NCBI RefSeq assembly: GCF_933775445.1
Contig: NC_065872.1
Span: forward strand, 4,030,001 to 4,094,000
Direction: 5' to 3'
Length of the DNA stretch: 64,000 nucleotides
Source: Argentina anserina
Lineage: Eukaryota; Streptophyta; Magnoliopsida; Rosales; Rosaceae
A program made the translations under genes and the position numbers. This document shows, one piece after another, positions 28,444 through 40,849 of the stretch (its first letter is position 1; every line of letters begins with the position of its first letter). Below the pieces are notes generated by a model that worked only from the letters and a program-made list of their open reading frames with translations, did not search any database and had not been told where the DNA came from.

Positions 28444-28512
28444 CTGACTGTAGTTGCTTCCAGAACATGAGATCGATGTCACTTCCACAGGTTCAGAAGC
28501 CATTTCATTGAT
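28444..28512 (-). CDS. Possible exon of the same unrecognised gene
   Basis: Between an acceptor (taaacag, 28513) and a donor (gtatca) the minus strand encodes 23 residues, INEMASEPVEVTSISCSGSN plus YSQ, in phase 0. The acidic/Ser start resembles N-terminal segments of several chromatin proteins, but that is not diagnostic. The repeat block at 25674-28145 would lie in the intron downstream. No further exon was found upstream before the LTR element at 28889. Confidence 0.35.
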
Positions 28513-28888
28513 CTGTTTAACCAACAAAATTAATAATAAAGATGTGACATTCCGGATACCATGGAAAATCTCATTCTAGCAGACATCCCATCAAGTGTAG
28601 AAGGATATATAGGACTAGTTTAGTTGTGAATTTTTGTTCGATATGCATGTACCCCAATACTCCAATAGTGTCAAATAATACAGGCTTCCGTTACTGAATT
28701 GATATATACTGAGCACTTGTTAGAGTCTTTGATCTAATATAAAATATGTTGGGTCATATTCCATATTGACCTTTGTTGCATTCTCTTAACTTAATTGGAA
28801 GTTAGAAGTTGACACATGTTTTAAGTTTTACCAGGATGAGCTTTGGATAAGGGAAATGAAATCGAACAGAATGAAGGGGGAGTTAAAA

Positions 28889-29185
28889 TGATAGGATACG
28901 GATCCACCAAGGGATTTGAAAGAGGAAACTAAATGAACATTAAGAAATTAAAGCAACAAATTAAAGAAAATGGAAAGGAATTGAATTTAGACAAAGTTTG
29001 ATATTCTTGATTGATAGCTTATACAAAAAATGAAGCTGTCTTAAATAGTTGTTCATCTATAGAACCCTCCCCGATTATAATATTAGAGTCAACCAGTGTC
29101 CGAATAATAAAGCCCAGCATAAGCAAATAGTCCACAATATAGGTAGCCCAAAGTAATAATAGGTCACTGTAGAAGGGTCGTAACA
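28889..29185 (-). repeat. 3' LTR of the LARD-like element
   Basis: Direct repeat partner of 33059-33354. Preceded on the minus strand by the polypurine tract at 29186-29199. Confidence 0.92.
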
Positions 29186-32100
29186 TTCCTCCCCTCCTTA
29201 AAATAAGGCATGTCCTCAGGCCGTACGAATGTGACAGGGTTTGGACTCCAGAAGACCTCAGCATAACCAACTGCCCATGATGTAATCATCCCAGCTAGAG
29301 AATCCTCCATTGGTTGCTCGACGATACTGACTAGGGGCTCTTTGATTGTCTGATGGCTAGAACAGATTATATTAGCTCTGTAGACAGGCTGGCACATGTT
29401 ACCTTGTATCAACAACACACACTCGCATAAGGAAAGTTATGATCCAGAGTGGAACAATAGATTAGCAATGCTACTGTCCTTTTGTTGTAAAACCGTTGTG
29501 AACATACCGTTGCTTTCATACAATGAGACAACAATAGCAAGAATATGTAGGACCATGTGCCAAGCGGTAGATGCAATATATTGTTCTTCCTGGACACTTT
29601 GGGAAGAAGCCGAGTGAGAAACATATCGGTCCACCCGGGAGCTTGAGTGCATCACCCCTGCTAGCGTGTGTACATACCAATGAACTCCTGGGAGCATATC
29701 ATCAAACAGTCTCATTTTCGTCTTCATACCATATCCATTGGTACCACCAGATGCCTTCTGGCATGTGATATTAACGACAACCATGCAAAAGGAGTGCAAG
29801 AGCGGGATACCATCCACAATACTTCCAACTTAAGGCACATGGATCATAATTTTTGTTGTCTTCTTGCAGTCAAAACTCCAATTAGAAAGAGCTCCATGAA
29901 AATGTCTTACGATGAGCTTGTCAACTATGGACTACGTTTCTACACCCTGGTAAAACATAGGAAGAACAAATTGTGTGGTTAATTTGTTCATCATCATGAA
30001 CTTCCATTCCATATCAAGAGGAGTATCACAGTTCAACAATGGATGTCCCCATAATGTAGAATATATGCTGGTGAGATCAGTAACATTATTCAAGGCTATA
30101 GGAAAAGCAATATCATCAACTCCAACCTGTCACATGTATACGAATGCACAAAGATCCCCCAACACTCGCATAAGAATTTGAAGTTGACTGTCGACGATAC
30201 AAATGTGGCATCTCAGAAAAGAACCTCAAAGCTTCTCTATTGGTACCCCCCATTAGAGGACTTAAAAAGCACAAAGTCCATTATAGGTGAGTGCATCATG
30301 GTAGGCAAGAAAAACAGAAGAGCTGTAAGTGACGACATGGTGACTGAAAACTGTTATTGAGGAAGCATGTCAAGAACTCGAATGTTTATTGCAACAATGC
30401 CAAATGCAATAAACCATGTATTCATGAACCCCTGGAAGTATATTGGGTAGCTCAGTGGAGAACAATGAATTCCAGTACAAGTATCACCATATGCACTGCC
30501 AAGGCCGTGTTTCTAAGACATCAAAGATAACAACTGACTGATAGAATGAAGTATCAAAATTCCAATCATAGAGTGCTCAGTTGCCCTCCGGATGTGAGCC
30601 AAAAGTGCTCGTGATAAATGGATAGCAGCCATAGATGAGAACATAAACAATTTCCAGTCAAATGCATATAATGGTGAATGAAAAATGAAATAACTCACTG
30701 CCAAGAAACTCATGTCCTCCTGAGCATGTTTCACCACATACTGGAAAGACTTGTGCACTGTAATCATAAATAATATACCATTTTCTCCAGAAAGAAGTGG
30801 ACCATAAGAGTATCCCATGAAGGAAAACTCTAAATTGCTTTTGACAAAGCCAATAACTTCATCAATTAAAAACCTCCTTGAGTGGTATGTAACTTCATTT
30901 TGGCAAGGAAAATAAAGTACACACACTTCTAGTAGATAAAAGGGTACCTCCAGTAGCAGCCAACAAAGACTGAATCCACATATGCCAAACCGAAGATGTG
31001 GTTGTCATTGGAACAAATAAATACTTAGTGCTCTGAGTCAAGACTGTAAGATACCAATGATACAAGTATCCTTTGCGACTTGAAGGTGTAATTTCCAATC
31101 CAACCCACCAGTATAGTAACCTATCTAACAACTGTGTGACTCCAAGAGTTGTCAAAAATGTGCCAACAGTAAAAAAGAATTAAGTAATGACAATGGGAAC
31201 ATCATAGGTGAGTTAACCAAGCTTGGACTGAGTAAAGTAGTGGTAGATCAATAATGGTATTTAACCATGCAAAGAACATTAGCATTCAACCATGCAATCA
31301 GAGTACCAGCTAGAATAATAACTTCAGTTTTCCAAATACATGGAAATAAGCAACATATATGCCATTGACATAGAAGTATTTGAGCTTTGGATGGGTTGTG
31401 TAGTGCTGCCAGAGAATGAAACTTACCTTGAGGAAAAATTATAGTGCCTAAAGACATGGGGCCAGAGTGCGTAAGTGTCTCAACCCATTTAGTTTTCTTA
31501 AGCCAGCTTATAGCTCTAAGCTTTTCCAACAGAACATCCTGCATTTTTGCATGCTTGTCAACAGTAGAAAAACTCGCATTACCAATAACCTCATTCAACA
31601 AGCCATAAGTAATAACATGTGGTCAAAACAAGGAGTTATGACAGCAAAATTACCAAACTTAAAAAATTTAGACACCAAACCAAACTTTAGTTTATAGCAT
31701 GCATCCTGCAAAGTTAGCAGCTGTGGTATAGGATCATCAACACTCTGCACCACTTCAGTATTATGAAACTCAGGCTCAATTTTTCCAGTGCTAAGACCCA
31801 AGGAATCATGCACAATATTCAATTTCTCAACCAAAAAAAAACCATTGTTCTCAATACTCGTTTCAGATACCACAGGATAAAAATCATCATCCAAGCCTAA
31901 AATTACTTCACCACGTGATAGGGTAAGATTTGGACTCTTTGAGATTGGCATACTACCTTCGATTGTAGCAATAGGTAGTGACCGAGACCCATCCATAGCA
32001 GTTGTTGGCCTCATCAACCATAAAATTGGTCTTATCATACTTCCAATCCCGTTGAACAACAGAAAACCCATTCGTTTCCTTCTCGATGTAGTCCTTTTTA

Positions 32101-32885
32101 ACAATCAAAATAGACGCGGGTGAGGTGACGACATCGCTTTGGGGTTCGAGGTTGAGCACCTCGACAACATCGACATATAGGGATTGAGGAAGAGTCTCTA
32201 GCTCGTCGATGAGAACAGAAGCAACGGGCGTGGGGTGAGAGACCTCTTTCTGGCCAGGTACAACGCAAAGTGGTGGTGGAGAAGATGGCTTTTTTGCCCA
32301 AATATGCGATGTGTTGGTCAAACTATGTGGACTCACAGCGAGCTAACAGAGTTCCTCCATAAACTCAGGGAGGAAATCACCTTTCTTTGCCTTGATAACC
32401 CCAATTTGGTGCTTGTTGCGAATCGAGAATCTCAAGGACATACCCGCACCACATAGCAACTCCGATGTTCGGCTTTTTTTGAAAGCTCTGGCTCTTGCTG
32501 CCATGGCGGCGCGAATACTGAAAGCCTTTTGCGTTTTTTCATGGAGAGAATTTGGTTGGGTAAGGTGGGGTATGGTAATGGTGGGTTGTGGGAGTGATGT
32601 TGTGGGTAGTACTGAGGGTCCGTGAGAATGGGTTGGGTTATGGCTTCAGTGTGAGGGTAATTGGTATTTGAGTGGGTGTAACTGAGACCGTGTTGGTCGT
32701 CGGCAGCGTGAGGGTGTGGTGATGGGTGTTGAGGTTCTGGTGAAGAAGCAACCAAAGTTGGGGGTTGGGTAATTGCATAAGGGGCAGTGTGGTGGGGAGT
32801 GGTGGGGTGGGGAAATGTGGAGCAGAAGAGCAGCCGCGATGTTGAGGTAGAATACAACATGTTCATCTGGTGGAGGGACAAGCGC

Positions 32886-32993
32886 GACAGGTCGCTCAAA
32901 TTGGGTCGCATTGGTCTCAGTGTTCCAGAAGTAGAATCGCCCAAATGCATCGATAACTCCTTTCCATGGCGGTGGAAGGGTGGGATCTTCAGG
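32886..32993 (-). other. WW-domain gene fragment carried inside the LARD-like element
   Basis: In the minus-strand frame beginning at 33080 (inside the 5' LTR), residues 30-65 read [20 protein letters not shown] followed by [17 protein letters not shown]. This resembles the N-terminal WW domain of plant DRH1-type DEAD-box RNA helicases (RH14/RH46), including the substituted second aromatic position. The helicase core is absent. The fragment sits just after the primer-binding site, where gag would begin. I infer capture of host sequence and possible use as the N-terminus of an element-encoded product. A chance match of this length and motif density is unlikely. Confidence 0.7.
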
Positions 32994-33042
32994 AGCAAGC
33001 TGTGGTGGGAGGGTGGGGTTTTGCATATTCCACATTGAACTA

Positions 33043-33056
33043 GGCTCTTGATACCA
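33043..33056 (-). other. Primer-binding site of the LARD-like element
   Basis: Minus strand tggtatcaagagcc, complementary to the 3' end of plant initiator Met tRNA apart from one inserted A, two bases inside the 5' LTR. Confidence 0.8.
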
Positions 33057-33058
33057 AT

Positions 33059-33354
33059 TGATAGGATACATATCCATCAAGGGATTTGAAAGAGGAAACT
33101 AAATGAACATTAAGAAATTAAAGCAACAAATTAAAGAAAATAGAAAGGAATTGAATTTAGACAAAGTTTGATGTTCTTGATTGATAGCTTATACAAAAGA
33201 TGAAACTGTCTTAAATAGTTGTTCATCTATAGAACCCTACTCGATTACAATATTAGGGTCAACCCGTGTCCGAATAGTAAAGCCCAGCATAAGCAAATAG
33301 TCCACAATATAGGTAGTCCAAAGTAATAATAGGTACTGTAGAAGGGTCGTAACA
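33059..33354 (-). repeat. 5' LTR of the LARD-like element
   Basis: Direct repeat partner of 28889-29185. Bounded outside by the taaaa target duplication. Confidence 0.92.
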
Positions 33355-33876
33355 TAAAACGCAATAGGAGCCGAGTTTAGGAATCAATCTCCAATTCATG
33401 TGTTTCTCCAGTTCAAGCAGGTAGAAATGTCATAATAATGTTATTGCGATGTTTTATCACACTTACATTTACACTCGTATTCTTATTCATCTATAATTAT
33501 ATTAAACTATTCACAGTTAAGTATCTAATTAATTCTTTGTACCAAAAATATATATATCGAATTAACTCCACACACATTCTTGACTCATTTATAACACGAT
33601 TAAACTTTTGTCCCGACAGAGGTCTACATATAATTTTCTCAAATTTTCTCACAAAATTCAAGGATTTGCGTTGCGTCCTTTTGTACAAGCTTCAGCGGAG
33701 ATAGAACGACGCGTCGTCTTCTTCATACGACATGACGTGTACTGAATGAAACACATTTTGGGGTTCACTCTTGGGCTCTTGGGTTCAGAGGAAAAACAGA
33801 AAAGGAAAGGTTGTTGAGGTCCTCAGTTTCCACCTTCCAAAAACACACAACAAGACAAGCAGCGGAATCACTAGAC
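33355..33876. other. Intergenic region upstream of the Cupin_5 gene
   Basis: AT-rich to about 33660, then more GC-balanced sequence with tgacgtg near 33734, a bZIP-type ACGT core. It likely contains the Cupin_5 promoter. No gene seen. Confidence 0.4.
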
Positions 33877-35466
33877 ATGGGAACTCCTACTGCGACTCAG
33901 ATTGTTGAGAAACTGAAACTGAATAGCACCCAGAAGGTGGTTTCTTTTATGAAACATTTAGAGACATTTCTATTGTCCTACCCTTGTGTCAGCTCCCACC
34001 AGACTGTGAGTTTTGATCTTTCTTACGCATTTGACTTCAGTTTTCTGATCTGAATTTGTAGCTTTATTGTTTCCTATGTACTCGGTTTACATTTGGATCT
34101 TGAGTTATGGATTCTGCATGTGTTGAATGGAATTTAGATACCAGATTCAGAATTCATATGTGGGGTGTAAAGAATCCAGCTTCTTTTGTTTTTGTTGTTA
34201 TTTGAATGGTTTTTGGTATCTGCAACTCAATATTATCGGACCTGAAAATGTGTAGGGTTATGCCAATACATCTATCTATGACCTGAACTAGCAAAGGAGC
34301 TTTGAAAGTTTGAATTGCTTGAGTTGAACTGTTTCCCTTTCTTTTATTTGGCTGGTTGTATTAAGTTTGGTGTTCAAAGCAATGTGGTTTTTTTGCAGAC
34401 AAGGTTGAACGACTTGTGAGTACATCTATTTACTTCTTGCTTCCTGCTGGGAATGTTTCACGCCTTTATCGCATACCATGTGCAGAAACATGGCATTTCT
34501 ACCTGGGAGAGCCTCTTACGGTATGCTCTAGGCTTATAACTGAAAGATTGAAATTTAGAATTATTGCCTATGCCTGGAATCAGTGGATTGTGTTGCTGCA
34601 TCTGTTATGGATTTCATGCCTAGGTGTAACATTGAGATTTGTAAGTATAGATAATTGGGGAAATGCATACATAAACTGTTGTAGAATGGAGCTTGCCGAT
34701 ATTGTTAGAAAATCCATGATAACAGCTTCACTTGCAGAGCCAAAGATGTGGTATTTTCAGCTGCTAGACTTGATATGTATAGTGTTGGAATTTTGAATCA
34801 GACACACAGAGCTATCAAGTATAACCTTCTCTCAATTACTTTTTTCTTGGACATTACTTCTGCACTCAATTGTGGTTCTGATTTCTAAACGATCAAGTTG
34901 TCTGAGATGATCTTGTGGTTTGTCTCACCTTGCCAACACTTGCATTTCAAAACAACTCCATAGGAACATGAATTTGAACTCTAAATACAATAATTCTCAC
35001 TCATTCTCATTGGCTGTGCTTTGTTTTGAGAAACAAAACTGTTGACAGAGAAAGAGAATGTTAAATTGTTCATCGGGGAATGGTTCCTCTTTGCCTTTTC
35101 TGCTCTTTCCAATTTAACAACGATACGTGGTACCAGGTAATGGAGCTGAATGAGGTAGATGGAAAAGTCAAACTTACAACCCTTGGACCCAATTTCATTG
35201 GAGAGGATCAGCAACCCCAGTACACAGTGCCTCCAAATGTTTGGTTTGGTGCATTTCCTACAAAAGACTTCAACATTTCACCAGATGGGACTGTAACACA
35301 AGCTGCTCCAAGGGATTCCGAGACCCACTACTCTCTTGTGGGATGCACTTGTGCTCCAGCTTTTCAGTTCCAGGATTTTGAGCTGGCAAAACGCTCAGAG
35401 GTCATCAAAAACTTCCCTGATAGTGAGCCTCTTATAACATTGCTAACAGATCCTGAAAAAGCATAG
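33877..35466 (+). pseudogene. Cupin_5 (DUF985) family gene with a 1-base deletion in exon 1
   Basis: Exons 33877-34005, 34399-34520 and 35137-35466 are recognisable. After MGTPTATQIVEKLKLNS the frame shifts: one inserted base near 33928 would give HPEGGFFYETFRD, the family's N-terminal signature, and would make exon 1 130 nt, matching the phase of exon 2. Exons 2 and 3 are open and well conserved (STSIYFLLPAGNVSRL, CAETWHFYLGEPL, PPNVWFGAFP, SLVGCTCAPAF). The intact length would be 193 residues. The usual His after SRL (S-x-L-H-R) is Tyr here, a second sign of relaxed constraint at a likely metal site. The deletion could also be a base-calling error. The biochemical role of plant Cupin_5 proteins is not settled. 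Confidence 0.8.
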
Positions 35467-36069
35467 GCTTTTGCTGCAGTAGTCTTATACCTCTACATGT
35501 TATAGTCTTGTAAGCTGGAAGCGATTGAAATTTGAAATCCCATACTTATGCAATATGCATTGCTTCTGATGAGTTTGGATCTACCATGTGAAATATTGGA
35601 TTCGGTCCTCAATATATGCATGTAATAATGCAATGAGAAGGTATCATACTGGAAGTGATTTGACATATTGTTACAATATCTATCTTATTATCAATGGGAA
35701 ATCCGCGAACTACAAAATTCAATCGTCTTTTGTGTCATATTTTTCTGATTATGAGGTGTAGAGGTTTGGACAACCGAAAACCAGATTATTTCTTATGTAA
35801 AGGGAAAAGTGAATTTATAAGGAATCACCATCTTACAAATAAAATGACCAAAATAGAAATAATGTTCAACAAAGAAGGAATTGCCAACTAAAACCCGAAC
35901 CGATTATTTAGAACCCAAAACACAACTTTCCATCTCACCCTTTGTTCAATGAGTCCTCAAAACCGATTCTCTTTGCTTCTTCATTTTGCACTCCTACTGA
36001 GTCTTGGGTCACTGCCGCATTAAAATTTTGCGGACATGGCATGAACCCATGATATAATGGGAGGACAAG
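35467..36069. other. Cupin_5 3' flank and LSM1 3' UTR
   Basis: Convergent gene ends. Contains the 3' UTR of the Cupin_5 gene (plus) and of LSM1 (minus). Nothing else recognised. Confidence 0.5.
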
Positions 36070-37917
36070 TTAATCGAAATCAAGAAACTCCATTCTTTTT
36101 CTCATGGAGCCTTTTAAGTCTGAAGCATCCCTCTCTGCTTTCTGAGCCTGAAGAGGATAAAAGTTGTACTTAAATGATTGACAGTTGCAAAAAAAAAACA
36201 CTAACCGAGGAAAAATACACGCTTGATTGCACCTTTAGGTTACCAATGAACTAATCATAAAAGGAAGAATTGATTTTTACAGATATGGAAACTTCCACAA
36301 GGATTCATACGAACAGGATTATTTAAAGTTCAGATGTAAGAGGCCAGCTGATACAAGAGGTTATTTTCTTTACACGATCCAAACAAAACTTACATTCCCA
36401 CAAAAAAATAGCATTGACGATAATTGGGTTTAGAATAGGTGCTCTGTGCATAAAGAACCTGCTTAACCTTGGCAGGATAATTATGCAACACAAGGTAATC
36501 CCGGATCAGAGCTATTACACAACTAGGTCAATATGACCAAGTGGTTTGTTGCCACACTCACCCATTGGCTCAATACACTGAGTGTTGTGTCCCACTACAA
36601 TCAAGCAGTGGAAATTGGCCAAGGACAAGGCGGCAAGTGTGCTAGCAATATGTACAACCACATTATAGAACTATACATTTGAGCACAACCAAAATGCGTT
36701 AAAAATTTACCCTTTTTATCTCTGCTTCGGGAACCGGAGTCATATGTGGGGGAAGCTCCTCCTTATTCAATTCCTACAAAGGAGTGATAGGAGTTTGATA
36801 AAAATTTGAAATAGATAGTATTTAACTATGAATTAAGTCTGAAAGATTGAAAGATAATGCGTTTTACCAGTTCTCCAATTAATACAACATTCTCCCCACG
36901 GATTACATACAGACCTAATGGGATGTCACAGTAAAGTTCACCGACAATAACCCGTTCACATGCACCTTCAAGTACAACATTAGCTGGGCAGAGGGAGAAG
37001 AAAATGCCATAATTAGTCAGGGTTCCAAGAGAAATAAGAATATAAGATGGTAACAGAAACAAGAACGTATAAGCTCAGTGAGCGACATATAGCATTACCA
37101 AATTGGTCAAAAGACCTTAGTAACCCCAAAATTTTTCGCCCATCTCGCAATAAGAAAAGAAGCTTTTCTGAAAAGTAAATCAAGACCAAGTACTTGATGA
37201 ATAATGTCAATCAGTTCTCGGATGGTATCATCTTAGGCAATCAAATAATCGTCAATTGCAGGACTCTTAAAGCAAACAAGGACTACAAACAAACCATAGT
37301 GTAGCGACATTCAAGAAAACTATTAAGCTCGAAATTTTTAGAGAATTGCGTGTACCTCAAGCGGTCGATTCAACCTACTGCACAAACTTCAATTGGCAAA
37401 GTAAAGCAGCTATTCTCAAACTCTATTGCACAACTCCAATCAACCTAAAGGAACCTCTATCGACTTTATAGTATTTGCTAATCTTATCAAATTTCACCCT
37501 GCTATGAAAATTGGCTAAAACAGATGCCAAACCTATATCAAATCGACAATAAGAAGTTATAAATTACTATCATATGCCTCATTTAAGTTCCATTGGTTAA
37601 TGTTACACATGAATCTAAAGATACTGAATTTGCACAATCACATCCAAGAAGAAAAAAACCACAAAACAGAGCATGCAACAAGAATTATGCAAATCAAACA
37701 CCAAACCAACCTTCAAACTCCTCCATCAGTACGATTAAACCAAAAGAACAAATCTTTACAAACCCAATTCACAGCTAAAACATTCAAAACCGCCCCAAAT
37801 TCATAAACCCAACACAATCCAGATCTCAAAAGCTGAATAAAGAGAGAGTATCATACTGTCAAGATAGCTCGCGAGAGAAGTAGTGAGGAGAGAGTCTTCT
37901 GGGCCTGCCCACGACAT
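36070..37917 (-). CDS. LSM1: Sm-like protein LSM1, mRNA decapping activator
   Basis: Exons 37857-37917, 37099-37167, 36868-36983, 36711-36773 and 36070-36147 sum to 387 nt and give 128 residues, exactly the length of plant LSM1. The start MSWAGPEDSLLTTSLASYLD, the Sm1 motif around KKLLFLLRDGRKILGLLRSF, the Sm2 region GLYVIRGENVVLIGEL and the tail MRKRMEFLDFD are all present. LSM1 joins LSM2-7 in the cytoplasmic ring that binds 3' ends of deadenylated mRNAs and promotes decapping in P-bodies. The gene looks fully functional. Confidence 0.96.
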
Positions 37918-38578
37918 CAAGTAGTAAACTGATTTTGGTTTCTACTGCAAATTGGGTACTTGAAAAACCAACCAAACTGTTTAACTGAGAGAGCTTAGTT
38001 CAATAGCATTGGCTTCTCAGAAAGCAAAGAAGAGGCTTTAAAAGTCACAAAAGCTCAAGACTTTCACTGACACAGTGCTCCGGTAGATCAAACCCAACAA
38101 CCCTAATACCAAATTTCCAATAATATCCCAGATTCCCAGGAACAAACACAAACTAATCTAGCGACTTGGGTTTTGGTTGGAACCAGAAAAGTCACCGGCT
38201 TTGGCGGAAAGATGACATGTCCTATTGGGTTCTGTCTTATTTATAATTTCCTTAATTTTATTTTCTTTTGGGGAAGAAAATTACTTAATTCTCAATTAGA
38301 GATTGGATCACGCATAAGTCATAGGGTTTTAGTTTACTTATTGAACTTGTGGCGCGTGTGAATGATAATATTGTTTTGCAAATTTTCTAGTTTCTTCAAT
38401 GTACTATTGAAATTTGAAAGGAGATTTAGGGTTTGCGATTATGATGTACATGATGCCACGTAAATTTTCTGTATACTTTCTTGGTCATATTGTGATGGAG
38501 CATACAAGCAAATAGGTTTATAGTTTATACTCGTTTGCTAGCCTTGACACAAAATTAATTAATGACACTGATCTTGCA
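37918..38578. other. LSM1 leader and promoter; LAZY-like 3' flank
   Basis: LSM1 5' leader and promoter on minus to about 38200, then AT-rich sequence that should hold the 3' UTR of the LAZY-like gene. No other gene seen. Confidence 0.5.
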
Positions 38579-40849
38579 TTACAAAATCTCTAAATCATAT
38601 ACTAATTGAGTGTTCTGTTTCAACTGATCGATCCCATTTGCACTCGCATTATTGCTGAAAATATCATGTTGGATGCCATTCTATCATCTCAGATATAAGA
38701 CGATATCTGCAGTCGAAAAAAAAGGAAATGGGTGAGCAGCAGTGGCGGATCGAGGATTTAGATATGGGGTGGGCTTTAAGTTTGGCCGGAGACAAAAAAA
38801 ATTTTACCGCTACAATCATGTAAACTGTAAATATTAATGAGTTTTTAAAACTAAAAATGAGCGTGAATACAAATATAATAATATTATGAAAATCAAAAAA
38901 TTATAAAGCGCACCAAATTTTTCTTTTCAAATTAATTAGATTGAACCTCAATAACTCATACTTACAATTTCAAAATTATTAGATAGAGGAAAAATAATTA
39001 GAAGAGTTTTTACTTGAGAAATTTTGATTATTTAAGAAGAAAACTGTTTTACAGTATATATATATATATATTAATCAAAAACTAGAAAGCATAATAGAAT
39101 CAGAACAAATAAGTGAAAGAAGAAAATGTGGAAGAGATAACTAAATAACAAAGGTCAGAGGTGTATGATGTGTATAATTAGGCTGAGAATAAATATAAAT
39201 ACCACAAAAATAATGATATATACCTAGTTTTTTTTTTTAAACCCCAAAAAACTTGGTTAGGCTTGAGCCCCACCGGGCAATGTCTTGGATCCGACCGTGG
39301 TGAGCAGTCTGTCATGAATATCAAATTTATCAAAATGATATGTCTTTGCACATGTCTTTGCACATGAAGATGTATAACTGTATAAGTTCTTACATTCACA
39401 ATCACTCTTGTCCCATTTGCTTCCATCGTCATCCGAGTCTGAATCGTCTCCCTTACTATCTAGTTGCTCCTGACTGGCAGCGACGACAGAATTGGTGATG
39501 TATCTGTTCTCCAAGTAATTCTTCGTGGACATTGTTGGATTTGAAGTTTGCTGGGGATAGATCTTCTTGTGAAGTATAGCCCTCATTAACTGTTATGAAA
39601 AAGAATGATCTCAATCCACACTGCTCTGGTAATAGAACTACAGATTGATGTGCAATGTACATACACAAGACCGGCTTCTAATTGAGGTGATGCTAATGTA
39701 GGTAACCGCCTTCACTCAAATATTAGCAAACTATACTGTATACAACGTTGGGTTTATGCTCTTTAAGATTATCTAGCTAATCATGATGCATGTCAACGTG
39801 TATAAAACAAGCATAGACAAGAGTTCCTTCAAGAGTGAGCAGAGAACAAAGACGTGGTTAAGATGTAGCTAATATTCTAATAAATTGCTTCAAAGAGATA
39901 AAGAGAATGAGAAGCAAGCAGGTGAAGCAGAGGTGTATTAGCTTCAGGGATAGAACTAAGTGCACATGTTTTGTATTAGAGATTAACCATAATTAGTCTG
40001 CATATATATTAGTTACTGTTTGAACTGAACCTCTAGATCATCAATATGTATGCCGTTAAGGATATACCTTCTCCATTCTTGATTCAGGGATTGGATCCCT
40101 TAGAGCAGGAGCAGCTAGTGGTGCAAACCCACTTCTGCAAACAAACATTTTCTTCAGAAGAAAAGACAATGACTTCTTTCCAATGGCAGTGTTTGTGTTC
40201 TCCAAGCAATTGACATCTTTCCCCCGACTGAGAATCACACTTGTGCTACGTTGGAATCGACTAAAGTTATGCTTCTTAGGCTCATCATCAGAATCAGCAG
40301 CTTTGCTACTTGTTCTTTCAGTTAATTTCAAGCTTGATTGCCTGTTAAGAAACTTGCCTAATTCTGCAGCTGAAGGGCTTGATGTATCAACATGTTCATT
40401 GAAAAATGAGTTTAACTCATTCTGAATGTGTGTTGCTTCATCTGGTGTAATATCATGTAGAGGATCTCTAGGGGAGGGTGGTGGATTAGCATGTAGATCT
40501 TCTTTTGACTCATGATTACTTCCTAATGTCCCAATTGTCAACAATCCCTGAGGCCATTCAACTATTGGTTGATCTTCTTTGGGAGGTCTTTGCACTTTGT
40601 GATCATCTATATAAGATTATAAGAACATTACCAAATGAGAATAAAATTAGGACAAATCAAAGAACATAATAACGTTGGGAAAAAGAATCACTCACCATCA
40701 AACAGTTTCAAGTTTGGTTTCTTAATCAGGGGTTTCCCAGTAAGCTTGCTTTGCATCCAACTGAATATCTGCAGTCAAACAAAGTCAACAAAACTGCTAA
40801 ACTAGTTAACTTAAAATGTCACCCCTGATCAAGCAAGTCTTACCTTCAT
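38579..40849 (-). CDS. LAZY/DRO1/NGR-type (IGT family) gravitropism protein
   Basis: Exons 40844-40849 (ATGAAG only), 40696-40768, 40068-40606, 39394-39589 and 38579-38601 sum to 837 nt, 278 residues. The protein opens MKIFSWMQSKLTGK, carries the IGT motif GLLTIGTLG (47-55), a middle part with SRFQRSTSVILSRGKDVNC, and the exon-4 block LMRAILHKKIYPQQ. The family ends in a short motif like EYIVLEI; the proposed 23-nt last exon gives ELYDLEIL, which fits phase and position but is weaker than the rest. LAZY/DRO1 proteins act at the plasma membrane and statoliths to redirect auxin flow and set root or shoot angle. A six-base first exon is typical of the family. A hAT-like element sits in the last intron. 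Confidence 0.88.
38740..39299. mobile_element. hAT-like non-autonomous element (560 bp) in the last LAZY-like intron
   Basis: Ends are cagtggcggatc and gatccgaccgtg, imperfect inverted repeats of each other. They are flanked by a perfect 8 bp direct repeat, gtgagcag, at 38732-38739 and 39300-39307 (9 bp if the adjacent g is counted). The interior is AT-rich and non-coding. The 8 bp target size fits hAT; a 9 bp reading would fit Mutator-like elements. Confidence 0.85.

Larger units (their letters stand above)
28889..33354 (-). mobile_element. Non-autonomous LTR retrotransposon (LARD-like), complete, 4.47 kb
   Basis: Both LTRs start TG and end CA and are nearly identical by eye: 28889-29185 (297 bp) and 33059-33354 (296 bp). 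A perfect 5-bp target duplication, taaaa, flanks it (28884-28888 and 33355-33359). Read on minus, the 5' LTR (33059-33354) is followed after two bases by tggtatcaagagcc (33043-33056), an initiator-Met-tRNA primer site with one extra A. A purine tract, aaggaggggaggaa, abuts the 3' LTR (29186-29199). The interior has several open stretches (for example 31595-32104 and 29437-29817), but I recognise no gag, protease, integrase or reverse transcriptase. It must have been mobilised in trans. The short gap between similar LTRs and intact target duplication suggests a fairly recent insertion. Confidence 0.92.

Noticed and set aside
30513..32336. Host genes in the interior of the LARD-like element
   Set aside because: Frames lie between intact LTRs, show no known domain and have no splice pattern, so they are treated as element sequence.
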